Positions 11,497 to 24,200 of a stretch of DNA of 64,000 nucleotides are shown here, piece after piece. The stretch is from Gavia stellata (Eukaryota > Chordata > Aves > Gaviiformes > Gaviidae): contig NC_082618.1 in the NCBI RefSeq assembly GCF_030936135.1, positions 7,599,034 through 7,663,033 of the forward strand, in the 5' to 3' direction. The notes beneath the pieces are model-generated. The model made no database searches. It was not told the origin of the DNA and saw only the letters and a program-made list of their open reading frames with translations. Every line of letters starts with the position of its first letter. Positions within the stretch are counted from its first letter, which is position 1. The translations under genes were made by a program, and so were the position numbers.

Positions 11497-14400
11497 CTGC
11501 GGAGAAAGGAAATTTGTCAGTACCGATTCTGGTAAGCAAGGGACCAACCCCAGGGCAAGACAGTTGCACAACAAGGGTAGAAAACCTCCAAAGAATCAAG
11601 AGGCAAGAACTTCATCTTCCCAGACCAGCAGATCGTGTACCAGATACCTCATTCCCCTTATTACCTGGTGACCAACACAACCCCCAGTTCAGCTTAAGAC
11701 AAGACCTGCCCAGGGGAGCAAAACGAAACCAGTTTTTTCATCAGAGTATGTTTACAGTTGGGCAAAAACAGGTAACATGCTATAAACATCAGATTGTCTC
11801 CAGCTTGAAATATTTCTTACAGCTTGTGGTGGTGGGCTAATTTCTATTCTCTTAATTTAAGGCTGCCTCCCCATGGCTCTTCAAGCCATTTTCAGTATCT
11901 TTACCGTGTAATTCGGAAACCAGAAAGTTATGAATTAAACATGAAACCCGTGTAATGCTGAGGTGGGAACCATACGAAGCACTTCAGCTCAAGCCTCCAT
12001 TTACATCCGAGTTCTTTTCTAGATGCTGACATCTGAAAGCACTTTGAGCGTCTTTTTGTCCATTAGGAAGCCCTTGTCAGGCCAAGTTCAGCAAATGGAA
12101 GAAGGCCACACGTGCGTTATTTTATGGCTTGCAATTATTTCTTCAGCTGAATTTTCAGTGTGGCACCTTGCTTAGGACAGCATCCTAGCATCACACAGCA
12201 AAATTACATGCTTACCCGACAAGATTGAAAACCTGCTACTCCCCAGACACAGAAAAAAGACTTTTGGAGACAGAGGTGTGGTTTCACTCACTCCGATTTA
12301 CCAGATACCCACCTTGCACACAAGCCCAAACTGCTTCTGAGAAGAACTTCAGAAATCTAGGGAAATGCTCGTGCCTCTCTCGCTGTAATTGTATTCCAAG
12401 CAGAGAGTTGGGCCATTCCCCCACCACAGCTCTGCTGCTTAACTCCTATGGGACTACTGCTTTAGAAGTGATTTTATAATCTTCAAATAATGGCTTGCAG
12501 CTTTGACAATCCGATTTTGCTTTTGCTTGATTTTTCCCCCCCACCTTGCAAACAGTTTACTGGAAAAAACAGCCCATCCTTTTTGCTAAAATTTTCAGCA
12601 TCCCCATGCCATCTGCTGCTGTGCTGAAAGAACAGGAAACGTGGCAGCCAGCTCCTCCAGAGCCCAAGAGCACCCCAGCCCTGCATCTGGCCTTCTGACC
12701 CATGGAAATCTAATGCTCCAGTGAAGAGCTTGATGCTCCCAGGCAAACAGCCCTTCCTCTTGAAATTCCACCTCTGATTCTTTTAAGCAAATTGCCTCCA
12801 AAAGGTTCCTAAATACAGCTCAAGTCTGAGTACCAGCCATCTCCCTCTCTTTGCATCCTGCAGCTTCCAGTCTTCACAGGTGAGGGAGAGCAGCACTGCT
12901 CTAAGAGTACTCACTTTCAGAAAGTAAGGGCCAGAAAATGGAAAATAGGATGGATACCAAAAGAAAAGGATAATTATAGAAATATTAAAAATACCTTTTG
13001 TGAAATAAGAAGCTTTGCAAGCAGGCTGTCTTGCGTCTCCAGCACAGCACGTACCACAGCCCCGGTTATAGCCTTACTCTCTGTGCTATCCAAACACACA
13101 CCACCCTTGCTCCTAATCAAAGGAAATGCTCATTTGATAATAACCTGAACATCCTCTCTGCTCATATCCCTGTACCTGCCGCTGCAGGCAGGTGGTTTAC
13201 ATCTGTCCTTCTGAGGGAGCTGCTATGCTCTTAAAGGAGAGAAGAGCCTCCGAATGGATTTGTCGGTACTACCTTGCCTCAGCAGCCAAGGCCTTCATGA
13301 ACATACCAACCTTTATTTTTAGCATTGCCCACGCCCATTAAGTTCTGTTTCTTCCCCCAGAGATGACCCTTGCAACTCACCATGAATCAGAGAAGAACCA
13401 TGGACAACGGACAAAGGAATCCACTCCTGTCTGCATTATGGTTTATGTTATGCTTATGGCCATTGTCACATAAAGCTTTTCTTTTCAGATGAAAGATTAA
13501 GTAGATACTTTAAGACGCCTTTACCATCAAAATTTCCCAGCCTGGTTTATCTATAGGCGTATCAGCAAATTAGGTGGTAAACATAAACACTGAACAGATA
13601 CGCTATATTCTTTTACCCAAGCATCTATTTTTCTGTTATGCAGGAACTGCGATGGAAGCTTTTAGAAAGCAGCTAAAACATCAACGTTTGAACAGGCTGC
13701 AGCTATCCGTTACAACACATCTGTAATCCCAAATCTGGAAGAACTCCTTCCTCTGATGAGAGAAAATAACCCCTCAGTTAAACTTAAATGGCACACCAAT
13801 ATAAAGTTTGGCATCCTACCAAATGGCAAACTATTTTTTAAATCTCTTGGACAGGATCTTCTGAAACCAACCACCATTTCAAACAGAGCCCATTTTGTGT
13901 ACAGCTAAGATTATGCTCCTTTTACTATGGACTAACTCAGCCGTTCCACTTAGGCCTGACTGAAGTGATGTATTTGCAAGGGTCCCAACATACCGCTTAA
14001 AATGTGCTTTGCTGGTAGCTCCACAGGCAAGATTCAATGATTGGAATAATTAAGGCAACAAACAAAAATTAGGAGAAAGGCATTATGGGGCAATCAAGAG
14101 TCTGAATATCCCATACAAATATCCTACAAACCAGTAAAGAACAATTAGGTCTGGTTACTACGTGAATGGAAAACCAGGTAGAATAGACTGAGAGAAAATG
14201 CTGGTATTAGAATACCACAAGTGCAAGAATTCTGTATCAGGCCATAAAATGATGAGGAGGATGGCAGGTGAACAAGCTACATTAAGAAAACAACGGGATG
14301 AGCTCCACAAAGTTACCTAATGATAAATGCAAGGCAGAATGCTTTTGTTGAAAAGTAATTATTTCATGTTTACTGTAAGGTGAAGCTGTGCATATGAGCA

Positions 14401-17273
14401 ATTTCCCCAATAAATTGGTGAGCTGCAAGTTCACACTCCTGCTAATCTCGTGACAACCAATTCACCTGGTCACATTCCTGTGCGCGTCTCACCTCTGGAA
14501 CTATTTTTATCATGAAATGAGATACATTTCTCTGCTTCACCTCAGCACTAATGTAGCATCTTTTAAGTATATTTCACATTAAGGCTTTAAAACCCCCTGC
14601 TTTTAAAACTGCCTATGGTCACATTTTCATTAACATTAAACAAAATACAAACAGGCCTTCAGGATTCCTACCCTAATGAGAGCATCCACACTGGGACAAG
14701 CGAAAAACAGCTGTGCCCATCTTCTGCATAAAAATCTCAAGTGCAGCAGTTTCTCTACAGGCTTTGCAGAAAGAGCCCTCAACCCTGGAAAGGACTTGAT
14801 TTTAGCTGATGACCCCATATTCAGTCCCAACCTGCTCTTCTCTTTTTTGTTCCCCCTAAAAAAGCTCTCCAAAAAGCATCGTTCACCTTGACTTTGCACC
14901 ACTGTCACAAAAAAATCACCCTTTTTCTCCCCAGCCCTGCGGCACTGCCACTATGTCCAACAGTGGCTGTGGACACTGCCTGAGCAGCCTTGCCTCAAGT
15001 ATCCCGATTGACTGGTCAGGTTTGTACTGGAGTCACTGGGAAGAAGGAGAGAATATCAGTTTCAGAGTCACTGAGAAATCCCCTGCGTGGATAAGGACGA
15101 ATTTCAGGTTTAGCCTTTCCTGTGATGCAGGTTGGAATGCAAAGAAAAATACTGCAATTGGAAGTCCCATAGTGATCAGTTTCTAAAGGAAAAAGTATGT
15201 GCATATTAATCCACAAAACTCCTACTGCACAGACCAGCTTGAAGAAAAATGCTTCTTACTTGAAAGTGATAAGGAAAAAAAAAAGACAATTGAGCTAATG
15301 TGGATTTTTAAGTGTTAATAAAAAGTCTGATCCAGAAAACTACACTTAAAAAATTATTAATACAAACACTGTAAATCTGAATAAAGGCTATCCTGTGGAG
15401 TTCTGTGCCTTTTATAAAAGCAATAGCACTATTATTAAAGCCCGCTTCCAACCCCCCATCAAAAGTCACAAGTCACCGTTCATTAAAAATGCTCATTAAC
15501 TCAGCTTTCCTTTGGCCAGGGGCTAGACTACTTGTGCATATACAGTATGGAGAGAAATGCACCAATTAATCTTACACACATCTGCAGCAGGGGTGAGCAA
15601 GGTCTGTACGAGCAGCTTCATTTTCCATATAAATCAGAGCAAACTGGAACAGCTGAGCATTACCACTGCCAGCCAGTGCCTGCCAGCTACTTTATGCCCT
15701 AAATTCTTTTAAATGCAGTACCTGAAGCTCTTCACTAAGCAGGATACAGCAATGCTTTCAGCATGGGGATAAGCAGTTCTCCAACAGCATCAGGTACCAC
15801 CAGGTTAAGAAACTGCCCACATATCAGCATGCTGCCTCGTAAATGTGTAATTAGCAAATACCTGATTTATGCACAGCTACCCTCACAGGCACCTCAACAA
15901 TTTGCTTTCAGAACTAAGCTTTCCAAGCCACCAAAGACACTTTGTGTAATGCAAGGACCTAGGCACATTCTCACCACAACAGCCTACCTTTTGAATAAGC
16001 ATGTTTCGGTCAGCAAAGCTCGAACTGGAAATGGAAAAGAGAAAGGAGCGGAATGCACAGTTTCATGCCATCTAAGGAAGTCCTTTTGTGAGTCAAGATT
16101 TTTACTATTGCCAAAAGCGTCGTTACAATGACCAAACCCGTGGAGTCGGCGTAAATGCTATGCAGGTGCTGTGAGGGAGCACATGCGTGTACGTGAACAG
16201 TGTCATTCAACTCTGGCAGGACTTTAAACATGTCACCCTTAATTGCAAAATTATCTTACCTATTTTCAGTAACACAAGTCTTAACATAATAACAATTTTA
16301 GCTATAACTGGAGTGTAAATTACTTGGTTGTAAAGAGCAACGAGTCTATCAGCAAGCTGAGGGTACAGAGATCTCCCAATGCACATTTCAAATACAAGAG
16401 ACAGGTCACAGCCCTAAGAACCAAGTACAGAGATCTTACGTAGAAACCTTGGTATTTCTGAAATTTCAGCTGAACAATCAATGTGGAACTTCAGTGACAA
16501 AGAGGAGAGACAGAATAAGCTTTTTAAAATATCTCTAGCCAGTAAACTTACATTCCCAAGCTTAAGTCCTTCTTAAAAATACTAGTGCAACTATCAAAAA
16601 ATGACTGAAGTTATTAAAAAAGAATTATCAAGAGTACTCTACAGACATATTTTCAGAGGCACCAAAGAGACATGTGAAAGAAGAATGAAACTTTGCACTT
16701 CAGTAATTTGGGCTAGATCACTATTATCTGCAGTATACACCTCAGGTATGTAGAACAACAGAGCTGCTGACCTCAAAAGGTTTGCATTAGCCTGATCCAA
16801 CTTTTATTGGTGTCTACCAGTAATTAAACGAATGGAAGTGAAAAAGAGTCAGGAAAAAGTTGTGTTAAGAAGCAAGTCAGCTGGCACACCTTTAGCACAA
16901 AATGTTTTCAGCAAAGAGGCACGGATATCACAGAAACCTCACTTGCATTTCGTCTTGCTGTGGTTAAAATTAACCTCTATAAAGCCAGGAAGGGGGGAGA
17001 GCTTGCTGCACACACGTGAAACCTCCCAAGCGATTTCTCAGAGCCATTATTGATGGATGCCTTGAAGGCATAACAAAAGAAAGACTCTAACATTAAATAG
17101 TTTTTCCACCGTATCCTGAATGTTTATGTCACAGCTGTACCAGAGCCAGATTTAACAGTTAACCACATCCTGCAGACAAAACGTCACTCACATTTCTGAA
17201 GTCCAGTGTTCATCTGCGTGTAAGAAAGAAGCTGAAAGGAGAGGTCACCTGGTCCTGGCAGACAGGCCAGCAT
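9911..17273 (-). CDS. FAM222B: FAM222B, spliced coding region (2 coding exons)
   Basis: Coding exons are 17192-17273 (ATG at 17273-17271, 27 codons plus one base) and 9911-11496 (stop at 9913-9911). They join TGG across a phase-1 intron and give about 555 residues; the human protein, as I recall it, has 562. The start peptide MLACLPGPGDLSFQLL and the downstream AELDAYAKKVANNPLTIKIF match FAM222B, as does the C-terminus LHIQHPGYR. The protein has no enzymatic domain. It belongs to the FAM222 family with FAM222A (aggregatin), is largely disordered, and is rich in Pro, Gln and His. Its molecular role is not established. A His-Pro-Gln repeat block spans about residues 150-220. The position between TRAF4 and ERAL1 confirms the assignment. 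Confidence 0.95.
11497..17191 (-). other. FAM222B: FAM222B intron 2, no gene seen
   Basis: A 5.7-kb AT-rich intron between donor GTGAGT (minus, plus-strand 17191-17186) and the acceptor at 11497. I see no exon, RNA gene or recognisable mobile element in it. Scattered open frames are under 125 codons and look random. Confidence 0.6.
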
Positions 17274-17319
17274 GGCAGACAGGCACTAACACAACATGGG
17301 GCATTCACTCCTCTGCACA
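17192..17319 (-). other. FAM222B: FAM222B exon 2 with start codon and two upstream ATGs
   Basis: On the minus strand the acceptor CTCTCTGTTGTTGCAG ends at 17320. The exon runs from 17319 to 17192, where AAAT|GTGAGTGA is the donor. The 46-nt leader part (17319-17274) contains two ATGs. One at 17304 opens a 20-codon frame that overlaps the true start out of frame and ends at 17245. One at 17297 gives a minimal ATG-TTG-TGT-TAG. The true ATG at 17273 has G at -3, while both upstream ATGs have pyrimidines at -3 (weaker context). Leaky scanning with some translational damping is the likely outcome. Confidence 0.85.
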
Positions 17320-18116
17320 CTGCAACAACAGAGAGACAATTCAAAGTTATAATACAAGGAGGAACAGAGAAAAGAAAGCGGCAAAGAGCCATCCCTGGGT
17401 GAAGGCCTGACCAAGCACAGATGCACAACCGCTGCTCCGGCCCTTACTGCATCTCGTAACGGCAATGGAAATACTTCAAGAAGTGGGTCATCTGCAGGGT
17501 TAAAACTAAAATAGCCGTCTCGCTCTCCTCTGCTGCTTGACGTGCAGAGGATAATCCATAACTCTGTCCTCAAATTTCAGAGGTGGTTGTTATGAACGGT
17601 AAAGAAACCACCATCATTCATTTTACTATATATTAAAATGCACTGGCTATCTACTAGGTATAGCCAAAGCAAGTCCTCTGGAGAAATCCTGTCAACTGCT
17701 CTTTTATTTACATTTAATAAAAAGGCATGGCATGCATAAATTGAAGGCAAAGTATGCAGCACTCTGCCTTGTGGCAAGATTAAGCTGCATGCTACAGCTT
17801 GTAATTTCTGTGGTCCATTAGGCTGAAAGATGAATGGCTACAACTTCCTTCATTTCATAGGAGACTCGCTAACCTGCGCGGCTCTGGGTTAGACAAACAG
17901 CAAGACGTGCCTTTTGCACAAAGGAGCTGCAGAGGTGCCACCGTCCTCTACTGCAGAGGTTCAGCATTTAGGAAATCAAACCTCGAAATGAATGCATGCA
18001 GCACTAAAGCTCTTTATATATAAACACTGCACAGCTACCATCAAATCCCATCATCAGCGTACAAAGGGGGGGTTCCCAGCACCAAAGCTAACTCAGGCTC
18101 GAAGTCTCCCAATGTT

Positions 18117-18290
18117 ACTAGGATTACAGAGAGACATTTCAGTTGGAGCAAGGTCTCTAGGAGCCACCTGGTCCGAGCCCCTGCTCAAATCCCCCCTGCC
18201 GCAGCTACTGGGGCAAGCCACAGCCAGCTACAAGCATTTCGGAAAGCTCTGGGAAACAGGGTGGCTGAGCCAAGCTGGAGAAATCAGTTG
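18117..18290 (-). mobile_element. CR1-type LINE 3'-end remnant
   Basis: Plus-strand words TTACAGAGAGACATTTCAGT, GGTCTCTAGGAGCCACCTGG and CCCCTGCTCAAA align, with decay, to the familiar complementary 3'-end region of avian CR1 elements (consensus TTGGAAGRGACCTCT, CATCTGGTCCAACCCC, TGCTCAA). The element would be in minus orientation. It is short, with no ORF and no preserved terminal 8-bp repeat, so it is an old fragment. Confidence 0.55.
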
Positions 18291-21200
18291 ACTTCTCCTC
18301 CTTGCCCAAATCTCCACAAGCATCAATGCTGCTATACAGAGACTGCTTTAGCCAAAACACCTAAGGAACAGCTAGAAAGGGCTCGGGGTGTTATATGGCC
18401 CCCAAAACTTAGACGAGTTGAAGGCTTCAAAATTAATTAGTTTCAGTCATTGTTTCAAAATCCTCCCAATTAAAACAACTGGGGAGGCATTCAAAGATCA
18501 ACACAAGTGAAGCAGAAAGCTCAAGACCAGCATGAGAAGCCACGGTTGCAGAAACCCCACAGAAGCCACTTCTGAAAGAGTCACACTGCCAAGGACTGCA
18601 CAAACGATGTGAAGCCTTTGGATGACACCCGACGTGGCAACGTCAGCGCTGCATCCTGGATAGCACCACCACCACCTTCATGCTCCAGAAAGCTCCAAAA
18701 GCAGATTTCTCTGCAGGGACATTTTAAATACTTTAATTTGAAATCTAACCTCAGACCACTGTCAGAAGTCAGACCACCCAAGGAATACCCACACCAACAC
18801 AGCGAACAGCGTGGACTTAAAGCTTTCCTGTAGCACAGCAATTACTCACTGTGTAATTTATTAGCTCCATGCTTATATGTATCTCCTCAGCTCAACATGC
18901 ATAGGCTGATCAAACCAATGGCCAAGAAATCTTGTTCAAATATTAATTTATGAAAACTTCTACATCTCCACTGTGTGAGTGCTCTCAAAAGCTGACCGAG
19001 CACTGCTGACCAAGCCCGTTGGGTGTCAGTATGACTAACAATTAAAAATAATTTGGAGCACTGAATGTCAGCTTGACAACTCCATGCTATTGCCCATTCA
19101 CCCTACCCACTCAGAGTAACAGCGACTCGCTGCCGTGAGAAACAAGCACACAACCTCCACAAGCCGCGGGGACGACAGTGCAACCACCAACAGAACAAGT
19201 TTACATCATTCTCCATTTCATCCCCAGGAGATAGTAATGATCTGCACTACCAGAAGTCCAAGATACGTAGTTTTAAAACCCTGTAAAGTAAGTCTAAACC
19301 CAGATTTTCTTCTCATCCTCTGTAGCAGGTGGAGTTCTTGGATGATGACTGAAGACCCGTCACATCCACGGCTTAAAGGAATTGCTTTAGGAACTGAAAA
19401 GTTGCTCGACCTTTACAGATGACATTCATTTGTGACTGTAAGTATGCAATGTTCAGTGAAACTTTGCAAACAGCCTGTTGGCAGCAGTTTCTTGCCCCAA
19501 ATAATGCCCAGCAAGACCAAAAAGACAAAACAAGAATCCAGCTCCTTTTAATCAGAAGACAAAGCCAATGTGAGTTGCCAGAGCTTTACCTGAGTAAGCA
19601 AGAGAAACACTCAGAGTCAGCAAGAAAAAAAATAGTAATTATATTCTCCTTTTTTCCTCATTTCATCAACTTCAGAAGACTGGCAAAAACAAGACCTACT
19701 TCTCGGTGAAAAGCAGACAAATAAAATTAAGAGCCTTCACTGTTGTCAGAAAACCATCAGATCACACCATTCCTATATCCACCTAAGCATCTACCTTTTA
19801 CTCCAGTAATGTCTGATGCCAGCCCAGGATTACTTCCCATCCCTGCACAGCCAAAGGAGGTCGGTGTCTAAAACATTACTTAACTGATGGCAAGTTTGTG
19901 TGCAGCTCCGAAAGAGAGAAAAGCGCTCTGCAGCGCAGCGCTCAACGCACTCTTTGAACAAGTAGCATTGCTGACAGCAAGATATGCAGAGGGTTTGCTC
20001 ACCTGCTCCGTCATTAACGCTCATTATAGCCTGAACACTGTGACTCTCTGAGTAAGCCTGTTGCTGAAGTGCCACGGAGAGGCTCAGCGCCACGCACAGA
20101 GCAATAAACAGGATAATGGCACATTAGGAGAGTGAACAAGTGATTAAGAGTGGTCACAGCATTCAACTCAGAATAGCCAGGCTTCTGCGATAAGACAGCA
20201 GTATTTCCTTGAAGGTCAAAACATGTATTTACGGAAGCTTTAGCTCCAATACAGAGAGCAACGTTTTAGAGAGGGCTATAAAGGCAAGTTGTTCCTGCAG
20301 GCAGATAATCATTTTAGGCAATGCCAAAGGTTCATAAAAGATGGGGGTGGCAATAATAATTTTAAAGAAAATACTGGACTTACAAAAATAATTTTAAGCA
20401 GAAGCACGAAATCATTCTTTTAGCTTGATTTGCAATAACCAAATTGATGCCATCTAGTTCACTGCTGAGCATTAAAAAAAGAAATTCAGACTTATATAGA
20501 AGTGCTGACCGTAACTCCATTGCTGAATTCCATATTATAATTAAAATCCCGCTCCATTTTTTGTTCTCTATGAAATGAATACAATTTTTCAAAATTGAGA
20601 CCTCTGTATTTGAAAACAAATGCATCTGAAATATCTTTACAAACAAGCCTGTTCATTTCCCTCTGAGATACTCAGCACCTGACTACTTCTTTCTGTCCCG
20701 ACTGGTCTTCAGCACAAGCTAGTGCAGACAACTCCAACGTACCGCCCAGCTGAAATGAACTGAAATGCCCCACATGGACTGTATTTGGGACTGAGGTGAG
20801 CACTAATGGCTGTCTCAAACTGTTGTTACACACGGTCTCAGGTCGGCAATGCAGGGTCCTGACACAAAGCCAGCTGGGCCCATCATCCCCTCCTCTGCTT
20901 GGCTTTATTGCTTCTAATTAGTCCGGAGCGGGAGATAAACTGAACTTGGCACATCAAGACTTCTCACCGGCAGACTTGGCTCCACGGCAGCAACTTGTGT
21001 GGGCACCGGCACCTGCAAAGCTCCCGGCAGGGCTGCTGCCCCAGCCCCTCTGAGGATGGGCGGTGTGTTACTGGGGGAGCTGGAACGGACACAGTGAGTC
21101 AGGAACCGAGGGGTTTTTTGCACCCTACCAGGATCAGTAACACTGTCGTCTAAAACAGTCAGCTCCAAACTGGAAACTGACCAGTAGGCTTTGGCACCCA

Positions 21201-24200
21201 GCAATGGAAGGCAGCTGTAAAACCCTTACCTTTAAAGTTTTTAAATTGTATTTTAAACTGATTCTGTATACTGCCAAACACAGCATAACGAGCTCTGTCT
21301 TGAAAATACACATAAAAAGATAAAGTACATTTCTAGAGGAAGACAATCATTAGATTGGAATAAATAAATAAATACCCCTCTTTGAAGTGATTTTAATCTA
21401 ATCTGGCTGCAGGATATAATCTTAACAGCACACATACTGCAGGACGCTCTATGAAATAGTTAGCAGGTTTAGACACATGAACATTTTTTTTTTTCCTCCT
21501 GAGATTTATTAATAATTAAATCAAAGCATGTTAAGTTTAAGAGGGATTTGGGAGCAATTGTCACATCCCCACAATGACTGTTATGTTCAGCCTTACCTGC
21601 TTTTTGGTCCAGGCAGCACAGTGTCCCCTGCACTGATTTTCAGAGTAAGTCCTGTCACCACCAAGGCTCATGGGGTAGGACAGAACAACTCACCTCCACC
21701 CACCGCCCAGGGACACCCTCCCTGTGGAGCTAAGAATCAGTTCCAGTAAAACTTACCGTGATATCACCTTTCTGGATTAAAAATATATAGTATTTTCTGG
21801 CTGATATTCAAAGATTAGTATTGCCTCTGCCAGACCCAGTGCTCCTCAGGGCAGGGGAAACTTTTACAAGCCAGAGTAAAACCTAGGTGTAAAGCAACTT
21901 GGTACTACTAGGAAATTTCTAATACTCTAACATAGCTTTATCATTATATAAACAGACCACATATGCAGAGTTATTGCCAAGTTTTTAAATATACCAGTCT
22001 CTGAAGCTCCCAAGAGGCCTTACAGGGTAAGCACACAAAGGAAACACTCCCCACAAACCATCCCCGGCCAGTGAAATGTGGGAAACTGAGCTGTTTTAAG
22101 CAAAAGTGAGCTGGTGAAGTTTAAAGTTAGGTTCCTGAAAGTAAACACGGATGTTTGAAATTCCACGATTAACTGCAGGCTTGTTCACAAAGCTCAGGGC
22201 TGGGAGGAAGCAGGAGCATCTACCCACACACAAAAGAAAAGCTCCAAACTATTCCAAGTTTCCAGCACCCTGGGGTCCCGTAAGCCGTGCGAGGGCTGTT
22301 AAGCGCTTGCGGCTGACTGATACGCTTCGCTTCTCCTCGTTATTCACAAGGTAGTCCCGTGAAATTCCATAACCGCTGGCAGGATTTATGGCAACCCCCA
22401 AGCGCACGTGGCACATTCCGAGTTCAGCATATATAAATGCTGCAAACAAAACCAAAAACTAACTCGGGTTGTGAAGTTTCTTTCGTACAAATGTCTGTAA
22501 GAACTTGCCAGGAAACATAATTGAATCCAGGCCAATTTTCCTGCTCCAAGGAAAACTCAGCGTCTCATTTACCCCCCAACAGGCTGCTCAAGACCAAATG
22601 AGACTCATTCCTTTTCCCTCTCCCAAAGTAACCTAAAATCTACGGGTTTCAAAAATTTGTTCATGTCAACTACAGACGCTGAACCACCCCCCACCAACCT
22701 CAGAGTTCAATACGATTCCTGCCAGTCAGCCGTGCCTCGCTTGACAGTGTCTAGACTGATCCTGCAGCCTTCCTGCCTTTCTCCAGCCCTAAAACTCCCC
22801 TTTATTCTTGGGCACTTACCAGAATGGCCCCTTCCCAGGACTGCTGAAGAGCCAGAGAGAAATCTTACTGTTTCCTGGAACAAAATTACCAAACTAGCAA
22901 TGTATTCATCGCCAGCTCATATCACATCCTCTTAACGTTTTATAAATGGAAAACTGCAAAATAACGTGCAGAGAGGTAGTCTTTTGAAATGGCAATAAAT
23001 CACAATAGCATCGAGTGTACTTGGCGATGAATAAATAGGAAGACTGAACAATAGAAAGTCGCCTTTTGTAACAAGCAGAGCGCACCGTCAGCATCTGCCA
23101 GCACAGGACCTTTTGGCTTTCTGCATTCAGGGAGACCTTTCTGTAGAGCCCTGCAACAGTTTCAATCAAAATCAATTTTTGCTTCTTGCAGTTTAATTAA
23201 CTATGATTTTGCTTGTAAACCAACTCACCTTTTAGGCTGACCTCCATTTATAATGTTACTCAGGCAACAAAACTAAATAGTTTGGAGGGGAAAGCAGAGA
23301 GAATTTAAATGTACGTGGGGTGCTTCGGGAGAGGGGAGGCACCTGCTGCCGTACAGCTCTGCTCCTCTCCCGAGCTGGGATGGCAACGCTCAACAAGGAA
23401 GAAAATGAAGAAGCTCTGGGGTAACAGCACTTAAATGGAATATTGTTCATATCACACTCCTCATGCCCAAGGGCTACCACTAAAGGATTCCAGGTTAGCA
23501 ATTTTGAACAGGAGGTAGTGCAGTAAAAAAAGCCAAGGCGGCGGCTCTCAGCTCCAGGCAGGCAGGTACTGCCACGTGTGACATCAGCTCCATCAAATTC
23601 ACTCTTCGGATAAAGCAGCAGCAAGCTCAAGGTTACGATCTTAGACTTTAAAAAGCCTGTTTTTAGGTCAGTCCCAAAAGATTATTTTAAAACACAGTAC
23701 TACACATCTGCTGAGGAGTAGAAGAGTTGGCTTTAATTGTAAGACGGATTTTTACACAGCTTCTGACCTTTCATCTAATTGAGGCCTAAAGAAGAAAAAA
23801 AAGAGGAAAAGCTATACGTCACTTCAGTTATTAAAATCCATCAAGCACAGACTTTAGCCTTGGGATAACCACAGCCAAAAAATTGACTTGCAAGTAATTA
23901 TCACTGCCATCTGCAATAAAAGTTAATTGGACATAATTGAACTAAAGCCCTAATCTGAATGAAGCTGTTGCTGGCAAGAAGCCTGCTCCTGCCTGCACTT
24001 TGCAAATGAAACTGCTAGCAGTAAAATGGACAAACACGAAGCTGCTCCTACAGTCTGCCCACTGCAAATCACAGCGCAATTCTGCAAACAGCTCGTTAGC
24101 TGGGCCAAGATAAAGCCATTAAGAGGGCCCGTCCTTACCAAACACACCCTTCGACAACACCCAAACACCATGAAGGCGTAGAGTTTCAAAAACAAGTTTC

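Noticed and set aside
11497-11599. N-terminal extension of the FAM222B last-exon frame up to an ATG at 11599
   Set aside because: A good acceptor at 11497 and the conserved upstream exon at 17192-17273 show that this stretch is intron.
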